DNA from: Parcubacteria group bacterium
GTDB taxonomy: Bacteria; Patescibacteriota; Minisyncoccia; JACPCQ01
Length of the DNA: 18,854 nucleotides
Assembly: GCA_016179715.1 (NCBI GenBank)
Contig: JACPCQ010000004.1
Span: 1 to 18,854, forward strand
Direction: 5' to 3'
A program made the position numbers and the translations under genes. The notes beneath the pieces were generated by a model. It was not told where the DNA came from. It saw only the letters and a list, made by a program, of their open reading frames with translations, and searched no databases. Positions 1 to 5,517 of the stretch are shown piece after piece. Numbering within the stretch: the stretch's first letter is position 1; each line of letters opens with the position of its first letter.

Positions 1-24
1 AGCATAGAGACGTTTACAATTTAC

Positions 25-33
25 ACTATAACA
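25..33 (-). promoter_or_regulatory. possible extended -10 promoter leaving the window
   Basis: On the minus strand, TGT-TATAGT (an extended -10 box) lies just past the terminator of the three-gene operon. It would drive a minus-strand gene outside the window. I see no convincing -35, so this is weak. Confidence 0.25.
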
Positions 34-50
34 AAACCCGACCGGAATAG

Positions 51-82
51 AAATAGAAAAGGGGCAGAGAAAATTCTGCCCC
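51..82 (-). terminator. intrinsic terminator of the three-gene operon
   Basis: On the minus strand a perfect 8-bp stem (GGGGCAGA / TCTGCCCC, + positions 61-68 and 75-82) with a 6-nt loop is followed by TTTTCTATTT. It starts 25 nt after the stop codon of the membrane-protein gene and fits a Rho-independent terminator for the whole minus-strand operon. Confidence 0.85.
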
Positions 83-106
83 CGTCTCAACCTCCTTTCT
101 AAAGAA

Positions 107-1049
107 CTACGTTTTTGCTGCAAGCTGCAGCCCTTCTTCCGCCTCAATATCAAGGCAGAAGGGATACATATCCTGAATGCGCAGACGGCCTCCTCCATGC
201 GCTTTCTTATAGCCATCCACGTCCAGAATATATTCCCATCCCCGATCGGTTTTCCCGACGGAGAAAACCCCTTCTAAAGCGATGTGGTCGTTGGAGATGA
301 CCCGCACCTTTCCACCGGAGAGGAACACCACGCCCGCAGCACTGAAGCATCGGCGCGTCTTGTCCCCGGCCCGAAGCCAGATGGTTCCGCCTGGAGGGAG
401 ATAGCCAGGCGGAAACGGCGCGCGAATCCCGCGCCCATGAACCACCACTTCGGCCCTCTTTCCCAAAAAATCGCTCCGGGTTGGGGGACGGCCTTTTATT
501 GCTGTGTAAGCAAAGTAGGCAACCCCGGTGGCGATCACCCCCACCGACAGGATGTTAACCAGCGCTGGCCAGAGACTCTTGCGCTTTGAGTAGATCGCGT
601 GAGCAATCTGGACAAGCGCCGCCAGCGACATCACCAAAGTGAGGGACATGTTGGCGTGCAGTGGCAATCCGATGACTATGATCCCGACGGCCCCCATTGA
701 AAAAAGGAAAACCATCACAGCTCGGATATACCACATCCCTCCACGCGCCAGCGCCGCCGGGATCTCTTTTATCCCAGTTTTCTTTCTGTAAGCGTCCACC
801 GCCCCTGCGATGGCGCTAGGAAAAACGATGTTCTGGATAGCCAGAGAAAGGCCTAGCCAGAACGAGTAAAGGATCCCGACAAAAACGATAACCACCTTTA
901 GCCCGGTGCTTATTGCGCCGGCAGCCAAGCCAAAGAAAATGTCGCATCTGCCTTTCCGAAGCGCTTCGCAGATGCCTTGATAACTGGCGCCCGCGATATC
1001 CCAGCACCAGCCAGATAAATCTTAGCGCCTCTCTTATCCACTGACCCAT
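107..1049 (-). CDS. four-TM membrane protein of unknown function, frameshifted near its start
   Basis: Last gene of the minus-strand operon; I do not recognise the family. The long open frame runs to the stop at 107. Its only usual start there is a TTG at 928, without a Shine-Dalgarno. The same frame stays open and protein-like up to a stop at 1022-1024. A much better start, ATG at 1049 behind AAAGGA and overlapping the previous gene by 16 nt, is in another frame. Removing one base near 1015-1030 joins them into a 313-residue protein. Counting from the TTG, hydrophobic segments lie at about 9-31, 69-90, 95-113 and 120-144, followed by a soluble C-terminal domain of about 125 residues rich in Gly, Arg and beta-strand-like segments. 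The overlaps suggest translational coupling and a shared function with the two upstream genes. Either a sequencing error or a real disruption explains the shift. Confidence 0.6.
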
Positions 1050-1678
1050 GGGAACATTCCTTTCTTTAACGTGCGCCAAATCTCCGTCCAGAATCCCGGA
1101 GGGGGCGTGGTCGCCCCCGCCCTTCGCTGCAGGTTTTTATCTCGCCGCGCAAGCTGTTTTACTTCCGCGGTCTTTTTCTTCAACCGTGGCAAATCAGCTT
1201 TGGCTTGGCGGTTGATTGTGTCCACGACCCCCTTTGCCCCTTGCGCAAAATCTGGGTACTGCTCTAGCCATGCCTTCACTTTTCTACCCTCTCGAACGGC
1301 ACGGTCTGCGACCCACAGCACGGGCTGCAGGAAAGGGTCATGCTTGATGACTTCCATTGTAGTCCAGAATTCCTCATCCGTCATCCGGCTGTACTCTGTG
1401 TAACGATTTTTGCGAGCGGCTGGCGGAGTCTTGGCAAGATTCATGATGAGCGAGTTGTCGCGGCGTTCGCGAACGGCCTGCTCAATACGCCTCCAGAGAG
1501 CGCTGTTGCTTCCGGGGCCAAGATTTGCCTCTTGGATAGCCCCAAAAACTTCATCCCGCGGGTCTTCGGACATTTTTTTCATCGTGTCCTCAACCCACTT
1601 TTTTCCGGCAGCTTCGGCTCCTGCGTCCCGCATAAACGAGATGCAGGCCTTTCCGGCTTTTTTAATACCTTCAAACAT
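1034..1678 (-). CDS. hypothetical soluble helical protein, 214 aa
   Basis: Middle gene of the operon; not recognised. I start it at the ATG at 1678 (MFEGIKKAGK), because AGAGGG lies about 8 nt upstream and this ATG overlaps the stop of the preceding gene by 8 nt, typical of coupled translation. The frame continues upstream to 1786 but that part lies inside the preceding gene. The protein is Lys/Arg/Glu-rich, mostly helical in appearance, has no signal peptide or membrane segment, and ends in a basic region with a TTPPP linker (about residues 195-200). It contains several Trp residues (for example FWTTM near residue 110 and FWTEIWRTL near the end), which could mark a binding surface. Its stop overlaps the start of the membrane-protein gene. 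A soluble partner of that membrane protein is a reasonable but unproven guess. Confidence 0.7.
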   Translation of the reverse strand: MFEGIKKAGKACISFMRDAGAEAAGKKWVEDTMKKMSEDPRDEVFGAIQEANLGPGSNSALWRRIEQAVRERRDNSLIMNLAKTPPAARKNRYTEYSRMTDEEFWTTMEVIKHDPFLQPVLWVADRAVREGRKVKAWLEQYPDFAQGAKGVVDTINRQAKADLPRLKKKTAEVKQLARRDKNLQRRAGATTPPPGFWTEIWRTLKKGMFPWVSG

Positions 1679-2081
1679 CTTGCTTTTCCCTCTTTGGGTC
1701 GATTTCAGGAAAGAGTTTTTCTTTTTTCCTTCTACACCCCTTCGGTGCAATCGCAATACGACGAGGCTGCTCCTCGGAAGGAGCATCTATGATGAGTCGG
1801 CAGACTCCAAATTCATCCGTTTCCTCGACATAAAAGAGATTCTCACCAAATCCGGCGCCCTGAAACTCAACAGGCCATCGGGAAACACCCCTCCCGTCGG
1901 CACTCACCACAGTGACAGTGACGAGATGCCGTCCGCCCTGTGCCATCGTGTGAACAAGAAAGTCAACCGGCACCGAACGAGTTTCCTCGTTTACTCTCAA
2001 TACTCCTGCAGCTTTCTTGTTTCTTCCGTTGATTCCCGCCTCAACCAAGTAGCCGCGCGGTTCTAGTGCGCTAACGTGCAC
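1671..2081 (-). CDS. Ig-like repeat protein, C-terminal part after a frameshift
   Basis: This frame can be read from a GTG at 2081 but is better seen as the continuation of the gene starting at 2728. Read upstream of 2081, the same frame gives TLLQTDADGRAVVHVSALEP, which matches the repeat pattern of the first part (QTDTDGRAGMAFLNL). One missing base at about 2125-2140 joins the two into a 352-residue protein. The tail holds another Ig-like unit (WPVEFQGAGFGENLFYVEETD, shortened here to its first 20 residues: WPVEFQGAGFGENLFYVEET) and a Lys/Arg-rich C-terminus. The stop overlaps the ATG of the next gene by 8 nt. A separate protein from the GTG is possible but there is no Shine-Dalgarno before it. 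Confidence 0.6.
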   Translation of the reverse strand: MHVSALEPRGYLVEAGINGRNKKAAGVLRVNEETRSVPVDFLVHTMAQGGRHLVTVTVVSADGRGVSRWPVEFQGAGFGENLFYVEETDEFGVCRLIIDAPSEEQPRRIAIAPKGCRRKKEKLFPEIDPKREKQDV

Positions 2082-2728
2082 AACCGCACGACCATCCGCA
2101 TCGGTTTGAAGCAGGGTAAGGGGCGTGACAGCGTGAGCGTGATCTCGCGTTGCTGTTGAGCCGTCAGAGATTGTCGTGCGCGGATCGTGCTTCCCTGCAA
2201 CAACGCAGAGAATATATGACGCCCTTCTCGCAAATTGAGGAACGCCATTCCCGCGCGGCCGTCTGTGTCCGTTTGTTGCGGTTCTTGGTACTGTTCTTCA
2301 TCACAGAAAAACAGTACGGGAATCCCGACCACAGGAGCGCCAGCAAGCGAAACGTAAGCGCTAGCCGTAACACAAAAACCGTTGCCGATTGTTTCGCTGG
2401 AATCAGTAAGGTCAAGATGCACCTGTGGCGCAATCTCAACCCGCACAAGTTGTTGTGTGGTTGTAAAAACCACCTCAATCTCGTGCCTACCAACACCAAG
2501 CAAACACTCGGCACCGGCACTCCCGCTTTGGTCCGTTTTTCTCCGCGCAAATTCTCTGCCGTCGGCAAAAAACTTCAGCACTGCCCCGGACGTATTCGGT
2601 CCGGCGGATAGGGTAGCACTGACAGTAATCTGCCAACGCTGCTGGTTGTTGTCGTATACAGGCGGCGTTATCCACAGCCAGAGCTTATCGCGCGGCTTTT
2701 TCCGCTGACTTCGTTGATCCTGTGCCAT
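2063..2728 (-). CDS. Ig-like (bacterial Ig/invasin-type) repeat protein, N-terminal part
   Basis: First gene of the operon. The ATG at 2728 follows a strong AAGGAGG. The N-terminus is polar and basic (MAQDQRSQRKKPRDK) with no signal peptide. After it come beta-rich units of roughly 80 residues, about 30-100 and 103-190, each with a hydrophobic strand, a turn of the form T-D-x-x-G-x-A and a closing G-R-H-x-I/F strand. That is the pattern of bacterial Ig-like domains; the exact family is an inference. From about residue 200 the frame drifts into unlike sequence and stops at 2063, while another frame carries the expected third and fourth units. Such domains usually serve binding or spacing at the cell surface, yet no export signal is visible here. 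The gene has its own sigma70-like promoter at 2846-2874. Confidence 0.7.
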   Translation of the reverse strand: MAQDQRSQRKKPRDKLWLWITPPVYDNNQQRWQITVSATLSAGPNTSGAVLKFFADGREFARRKTDQSGSAGAECLLGVGRHEIEVVFTTTQQLVRVEIAPQVHLDLTDSSETIGNGFCVTASAYVSLAGAPVVGIPVLFFCDEEQYQEPQQTDTDGRAGMAFLNLREGRHIFSALLQGSTIRARQSLTAQQQREITLTLSRPLPCFKPMRMVVRLCTLAH

Positions 2729-2783
2729 ACACAGTTCCTCCTTCTGAAGGTAGCTCTGACTACGAAAACCGCCTTCGGTTTTC
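2728..2783 (-). promoter_or_regulatory. leader with hairpin and partly masked ribosome binding site
   Basis: The 110-nt leader of the operon holds a perfect 8-bp hairpin (GAAAACCG/CGGTTTTC, 2764-2771 with 2776-2783). Nearer the start, CCTT-CAG-AAGG could form a 4-bp hairpin covering part of the AAGGAGG ribosome binding site. Read on the plus strand the first hairpin is followed by TTATTTTT and looks like a terminator, but no plus-strand gene precedes it. Confidence 0.4.
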
Positions 2784-2845
2784 TTATTTTTATGTCAATG
2801 AACACCGCAAGGTCCGTTTTCGCAGGCCCTGTGTGTTTTGCCAAG

Positions 2846-2874
2846 ACTATACACTATACAGCATAAAAAGTCAA
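2846..2874 (-). promoter_or_regulatory. sigma70-type promoter of the Ig-like operon
   Basis: On the minus strand TTGACT (2869-2874), 17 nt, TATAGT (2846-2851): near-consensus boxes at ideal spacing. The predicted transcript starts near 2839, giving a leader of about 110 nt before the ATG at 2728. Confidence 0.8.
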
Positions 2875-2910
2875 GTTTTTTCGCTCCGCCCCACCGCCCC
2901 TAAACTTAGT

Positions 2911-2939
2911 TTGGGTGTTAGGGTTTTTTGTGGTATAAT
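2911..2939 (+). promoter_or_regulatory. promoter of tRNA-Arg
   Basis: TTGGGT (2911-2916), 17 nt, TATAAT (2934-2939) with an extended -10 TGG before it. It is the only strong plus-strand promoter before the tRNA at 3042 and would give a precursor with about 95 nt of 5' leader. It stands back-to-back with the minus-strand operon promoter 37 bp away. Confidence 0.75.
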
Positions 2940-3041
2940 AATTTTAGCACGCTCGTTTGATACTTGTTTGCGCTTCCAAAGCCGGCATGCAAAGATAAAT
3001 CAACGGCGCAGGAGAATAACTGCGCCGAATACAGTCAGCTT

Positions 3042-3114
3042 GCGCCCGTAGCTCAATGGATAGAGTACATGGCTTCGGACCATGGGGTTGGGGGTTCGAA
3101 TCCCTCCGGGCGCG
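3042..3114 (+). tRNA. tRNA-Arg (anticodon TCG)
   Basis: The acceptor stem GCGCCCG (3042-3048) pairs with CGGGCGC (3107-3113), with G3114 as discriminator. The anticodon arm is CATGG-CTTCGGA-CCATG, giving anticodon TCG, which reads CGA codons. The T arm is GGGGG-TTCGAAT-CCCTC with one G-U pair. The D arm has the usual AGCTCAATGGATAGAGT form. CCA is not encoded, so a CCA-adding enzyme must act on the transcript. The 3' end is repeated downstream. Confidence 0.95.
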
Positions 3115-3294
3115 CAGCAGACGAAGTATGCGAGCGCACGAGCGAGCAAACTCCTGCCCGCCGACGGCAGGCGGGGCTTTGCTCGCGTGAGGGATTCGAA
3201 CGCCGGAGCCGTGTCCCGCCAAGGCGGGACGGCGAGGCGGGGTCGCGAAATTTTGCGCAGCAAAATATTTGTGACCGAATCCCTCCGGGCGCGC
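3097..3294. repeat. duplicated tRNA-Arg 3' end enclosing palindromic DNA
   Basis: The last 19 bases around the tRNA end (3097-3115) recur exactly at 3276-3294, a spacing of 179 bp. Between them lie an inverted copy of the T arm (GAGGGATTCGAAC, 3189-3201), a perfect hairpin GTCCCGCC-AA-GGCGGGAC (3213-3230), an imperfect A/T-rich hairpin near 3243-3275, and a copy of the dispersed palindrome. The inverted T-arm copy and the downstream direct copy form a 10-bp inverted repeat (3189-3198 with 3276-3285). The arrangement suits insertion into the tRNA 3' end with the tRNA restored, or a slippage or rearrangement product. Confidence 0.85.
3142..3186. repeat. dispersed palindromic repeat, copy 1
   Basis: An outer 9-bp stem GCGAGCAAA/TTTGCTCGC encloses an inner CCTGCC/GGCAGG stem. 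The 36-bp core at 3146-3181 is nearly identical to 4321-4353, from which it differs by three extra bases in the inner loop. No coding potential. Confidence 0.8.
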
Positions 3295-3327
3295 TAGGAT
3301 GGAGAATTTTCCCTTTTGGCAAGAAAT

Positions 3328-3360
3328 ACGAAAAAAGCGCTCAACTGGGCGCCTTTTCGT
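3328..3360 (+). terminator. hairpin after the tRNA region, possible terminator
   Basis: ACGAAAA (3328-3334) pairs with TTTTCGT (3354-3360) and GCGC with GCGC inside. The 3' arm supplies a short T run. It may end the tRNA transcript; there is no long U tract after the stem. Confidence 0.35.
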
Positions 3361-3384
3361 TCTCCAAACACGTCGCAAAGAACG

Positions 3385-3515
3385 AAAAAAGAGCAAGGCC
3401 TGATTCGTGTCTACCTAGAGAGTCTTGAAGCGGATGGGCTGGAGCTTCCCACGGACAAAGAACTGACGTTGAGTCCGTGAAAGAAAAGCTGACCGTCGTC
3501 GTAGAGCGGGTATGA
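3385..3515 (+). pseudogene. hicB: hicB antitoxin remnant (C-terminal part, frameshifted)
   Basis: The frame around 3385-3470 reads RVYLESLEADGLELPTDKE, the usual end of a HicB antitoxin (a helix of the I-x-x-Y-L-E-S-L type). After a one-base shift near 3463 it continues as DVESVKEKLTVVVERV to a TGA at 3513-3515. That stop overlaps the ATG of the hicA remnant in the ATGA fashion typical of hicBA pairs. The N-terminal half is missing. The gene is broken by truncation and frameshift and should make no antitoxin. It lies just before an intact hicBA pair and appears to be a leftover of a related, earlier pair. Confidence 0.7.
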
Positions 3516-3616
3516 CGGCTCGACTGCCGGCGCTCAAACCGCGCCAGGTGCTGCGCGTACTGGAGCGGGCCGGGTTTGTCGTGTGTTGTGTTTTGGCAGT
3601 CGTGTGCCTTGACTGA
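3512..3616 (+). pseudogene. hicA: hicA toxin remnant (N-terminal part)
   Basis: ATG at 3512 opens with MTARLPALKPRQVLRVLERA and GFVV, the standard first helix of HicA. At the point where the family continues with a strand and the catalytic G-S-H motif (about 3583), the sequence becomes unrelated and stops at 3616. No catalytic His is encoded, so no active toxin. The unrelated segment supplies the -35 box of the intact hicBA pair. Confidence 0.7.
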
Positions 3617-3637
3617 ACGGGTGTGACGAGGTAACAT
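3609..3637 (+). promoter_or_regulatory. promoter of intact hicBA
   Basis: TTGACT (3609-3614), 17 nt, TAACAT (3632-3637). The predicted start of transcription near 3644 falls on the first in-frame ATG (3645) of hicB and leaves a 31-nt leader with GAGGAG before the GTG at 3675, which decides the start chosen for hicB. Confidence 0.6.
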
Positions 3638-3674
3638 AAGGTTCATGATCCAAAAACTCAGAGGAGAAATTGAC

Positions 3675-3911
3675 GTGAAATCCTACGTGTTTCCGGTCGT
3701 GCTTGAGCCAGACGAAGATGTCTGGCGGGTATATGTGCCCGATCTTGAGTCCCGCGGCGCTGCCACCTGGGGCGCAACGAAAGAAGAGGCGCTGAAAAAC
3801 ATCCAGGAAGTTGCCCAAATGGTCGTCGAGGAGCTTTTGGAAGACGGCGAGTCTTTGCCCGGCACGATTACGGTACTGAATCAGCCGACCGTTACCGTGA
3901 ATGTCGGATGA
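3675..3911 (+). CDS. hicB: HicB family antitoxin (short form)
   Basis: A 78-residue protein that should bind and neutralise the HicA toxin encoded by the next gene. It has the HicB partial RNase H-like fold signature: a first strand SYVFPVVLEPDEDVWRVYVP, then a GATKEEALKNIQE helix. There is no room for a C-terminal HTH or RHH DNA-binding domain, so autoregulation through HicB alone is uncertain. The frame also has an ATG at 3645, but the GTG at 3675 has AGAGGAG 8 nt upstream, fits the usual HicB N-terminus (M-K-x-Y) and is consistent with the predicted transcript start. It overlaps hicA by 4 nt (ATGA), meaning coupled translation. This order, antitoxin before toxin, is one of the two known for hic modules. 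Confidence 0.85.
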   Translation: MKSYVFPVVLEPDEDVWRVYVPDLESRGAATWGATKEEALKNIQEVAQMVVEELLEDGESLPGTITVLNQPTVTVNVG

Positions 3912-4165
3912 ACGACTACGCACAATTACGCTCTCTCACGGCGAGACAGCTTATCGGGGCGCTTCAGGCCGATGGCTTCGTGCTCTCCCGCCAGAAGGGG
4001 AGTCATCGACACTATCGCCACCAAGATGGTCGCCGGGTGACGGTTTCTTTCCACCACACATCCGATACGTTCCGACCCGGAACGCAAAAAAGCATAATCG
4101 AGACCCAAGCTCGCTGGACGGAGGAAGATCTCAAGCGTCTCGGCCTGCTCCGAAAAACCCTTTGA
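3908..4165 (+). CDS. hicA: HicA family mRNA interferase toxin
   Basis: An 85-residue toxin of the double-stranded-RNA-binding-like fold that cleaves mRNA when free of HicB. Visible features: the helix LTARQLIGALQADGF, then a strand and the catalytic motif G31-S32-H33-R-H-Y, then VTVSFHHTSDTFRPGTQKSI matching the conserved H-x(5)-P-G-T. His33 is the expected catalytic residue and is present, so the toxin looks active. It is about eight residues longer at the N-terminus than many HicA proteins. The ATG overlaps the hicB stop, so translation is coupled. It lies right after a broken hicBA remnant. Confidence 0.88.
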   Translation: MNDYAQLRSLTARQLIGALQADGFVLSRQKGSHRHYRHQDGRRVTVSFHHTSDTFRPGTQKSIIETQARWTEEDLKRLGLLRKTL

Positions 4166-4189
4166 AGTTTATTTTCTCGACCAACTTAA

Positions 4190-4225
4190 TGGCCGAGGCT
4201 CTTACTGTCCTCATGGCCTATTTTC
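4190..4225 (+). terminator. weak hairpin after hicA
   Basis: GGCC-GAGG (4191-4198) can pair with CCTC and GGCC (4208-4218), followed by TATTTTCC. A modest terminator candidate 25 nt after the hicA stop. Confidence 0.35.
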
Positions 4226-4258
4226 CTTGAAGAAATCCACTAATTTTAATACTACCTC

Positions 4259-4274
4259 CAGAGTTCGAACTCTG
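4259..4274. repeat. 16-bp perfect palindrome resembling a tRNA T arm
   Basis: CAGAGTTCGAACTCTG is a perfect palindrome with the TTCGAA core of a tRNA T loop. No acceptor or anticodon arm can be built around it on either strand, so it is not a tRNA. It stands about 45 bp before copy 2 of the dispersed repeat. Confidence 0.6.
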
Positions 4275-4320
4275 TCCCGTAACGGGGCGCGCGAGTAACA
4301 CGAGTGCGCTGGCCGAGGTC

Positions 4321-4353
4321 GCAAACTCCTGCCCGACGGCAGGCGGGGCTTTG
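4321..4353. repeat. dispersed palindromic repeat, copy 2
   Basis: A 33-bp copy of the repeat at 3146-3181, lacking three loop bases, with inner stem CCTGCC-CGAC-GGCAGG. Its right edge runs into the -35 box of the promoter for the MazG-like gene. Confidence 0.8.
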
Positions 4354-4380
4354 TTCTTTACGAAAGACCCCTCTTATACT
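4351..4380 (+). promoter_or_regulatory. promoter of the MazG-like gene, at the edge of the repeat
   Basis: TTGTTC (4351-4356), 18 nt, TATACT (4375-4380). Transcript start near 4388, leader about 70 nt. The -35 begins on the last bases of the palindromic repeat. Confidence 0.5.
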
Positions 4381-4458
4381 ACAATGCACGCAGATTATTC
4401 CTGTTGTTCTGACGTATAAACGCGAAAATCGGGCACTATCATCACGAGGGAGAAGAAT

Positions 4459-4803
4459 GTGGACACGAATGTTGGCATAGGTAGCAGGCTCGTTCGGGAC
4501 GGGATTCCCAAAGAAATTGAGAATCACGGCGAAATTCCCATAACACACATCGCCTCCGAAGAAGAGTTCAGGCAGGCCCTGCTTGAGAGGCTGCGCGAAG
4601 AGGTTGAGGAACTCATCGCGAGCAAAACACCGGAACAAGTGCTGGAAAAAATCGTTGATGTGCACGAAGTGCTTCAAGAAATCGCGTCTTCCAATGGGAT
4701 CGGCCCGGTAACAATCGGGGATGCGCGACGGCGGAAAATGCTGAAAGCGGGGGGATTTAAAAACCGCACCATCTTAGAGGAAGTGAGAACCCCGCCTGCC
4801 TAG
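4459..4803 (+). CDS. MazG-like nucleotide pyrophosphohydrolase (COG4997-type)
   Basis: A 114-residue all-helical protein of the small MazG-related group thought to hydrolyse non-canonical or surplus nucleotides. Signs: the opening SRLVRDGIPKEIENHG (family form K-L-V-R-D-K-I-P), the metal-binding E47-E-V-E-E51 motif, the second acidic helix EKIVDVHEVLQEIA, and the terminal A-G-G-F-x-x-R-x-x-L-E-E-V block. In the second helix the family normally has E-E-L-A-D; here the second Glu is Lys64 while Asp67 remains, so a metal ligand may be lost. The start is a GTG 8 nt after GAGGG. The ATG two bases earlier is in another frame and stops after seven codons. It is a single-gene unit with its own promoter and a strong terminator at 4894-4927. 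Confidence 0.8.
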   Translation: MDTNVGIGSRLVRDGIPKEIENHGEIPITHIASEEEFRQALLERLREEVEELIASKTPEQVLEKIVDVHEVLQEIASSNGIGPVTIGDARRRKMLKAGGFKNRTILEEVRTPPA

Positions 4804-4893
4804 TACCGCTTTAACCTCTTCACTGCGTTGCCTGTACTGTGTGATTGTTCCGTCCACAAAAGGTAACTTGCGGCGGCACTTGGCAGACAGCAG

Positions 4894-4927
4894 AAAAGCG
4901 CGGACTGCGATGCGGTCCGCGCTTTTT
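4894..4927. terminator. bidirectional intrinsic terminator
   Basis: AAAAGCGCGGAC (4894-4905) pairs with GTCCGCGCTTTTT (4915-4927): a long GC stem with an A run on one side and a T run on the other. It works on both strands, for the MazG-like gene (+) and for the convergent gene ending at 4962 (-). Confidence 0.9.
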
Positions 4928-4961
4928 CATGGAAACCTTTCCGGGGGACACAGAACCGATA

Positions 4962-5336
4962 TCAGATCTGACAAGATGTTCCTTTGCTCCCGGGGAGGGA
5001 TGTTCCGGTTTTTTCCACCGATGCCACCAGACGCCTCACCTGCTCTTGCATCCAAGCCCTTTTTGCCAGAGGGTCCTGATCCAGTAAATCTCCTCGCTCT
5101 GCTGCGAATAATCCTGCCGCCTTGCCAAGCAGAAATTGGCGCGACCCGGGAGCGGCGCACAATTCGTCGGCGGCGCAGCGGAGCTTTTGTAACGCCCTGC
5201 GCGCCAAACGAGTGTTGCACTGTCCCTGAACCACCTTCTCAATCTGACCAATCGCGCTCCAAAGCTGGTTGAGGGGATCGGGCTCCGGTGGTGGGGTTGG
5301 AGCGGGCCCTGCTTTTCGCCTACGTGGATTGCTCAT
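4962..5336 (-). CDS. hypothetical protein, 124 aa, Pro-rich basic N-terminus
   Basis: Not recognised. The ATG at 5336 sits behind a strong GGAGGTG with 4-nt spacing, and a promoter-like box lies further upstream, so the gene is probably real. The first 22 residues are basic and proline-rich (RRRKAGPAPTPPPEPDP) and look disordered. The rest is helical with four Cys residues (about 40, 53, 59 and 122), not arranged as a recognisable metal site. There is no signal peptide or membrane segment. It is transcribed divergently from pdaD and ends at a shared terminator. Function unknown. Confidence 0.7.
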   Translation of the reverse strand: MSNPRRRKAGPAPTPPPEPDPLNQLWSAIGQIEKVVQGQCNTRLARRALQKLRCAADELCAAPGSRQFLLGKAAGLFAAERGDLLDQDPLAKRAWMQEQVRRLVASVEKTGTSLPGSKGTSCQI

Positions 5337-5424
5337 CGTACACCTCCGTAATTGAGAGGAAACAGCGTGCGCCGCGCAGTCCGCCGCAAGAAAAAGAGTG
5401 TTGGGTGTTGGAAAATCCTCTCAA

Positions 5425-5433
5425 AGTATAACA
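5425..5433 (-). promoter_or_regulatory. extended -10 promoter of the 124-aa gene
   Basis: On the minus strand TGT-TATACT (5425-5433). A TTCAGG 18 nt upstream is a poor -35, but the extended -10 can compensate. The leader would be about 80 nt and contains the strong Shine-Dalgarno. Confidence 0.55.
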
Positions 5434-5488
5434 CAAACATATCGCGCGCCTGAACAGACAAATAGACGCTTGTTATGCACACATGCTA

Positions 5489-5517
5489 TTGTATTTCGCG
5501 CGCGTTTCTTCTATAAC
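5489..5517 (+). promoter_or_regulatory. promoter of pdaD, nearly on the start codon
   Basis: TTGTAT (5489-5494), 17 nt, TATAAC (5512-5517). Only 9 nt separate the -10 from the ATG at 5527, so the mRNA would have a leader of about 0-3 nt. No Shine-Dalgarno is present. Confidence 0.7.

Noticed and set aside
1340..2066. Plus-strand open frames opposite the three-gene operon
   Set aside because: Shadows of the minus-strand genes without ribosome binding sites or recognisable domains.
2944..3428. Several open frames on both strands across the tRNA-Arg region
   Set aside because: They are translations of the tRNA and palindromic DNA, a known source of false proteins; the tRNA fold explains the sequence.
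4257..4353. A tRNA gene around the TTCGAA palindrome
   Set aside because: No acceptor, D or anticodon arm can be built on either strand.
4841..5272. Plus-strand open frames opposite the 124-aa gene
   Set aside because: No Shine-Dalgarno or promoter, they cross the bidirectional terminator, and the minus-strand gene has a strong ribosome binding site.
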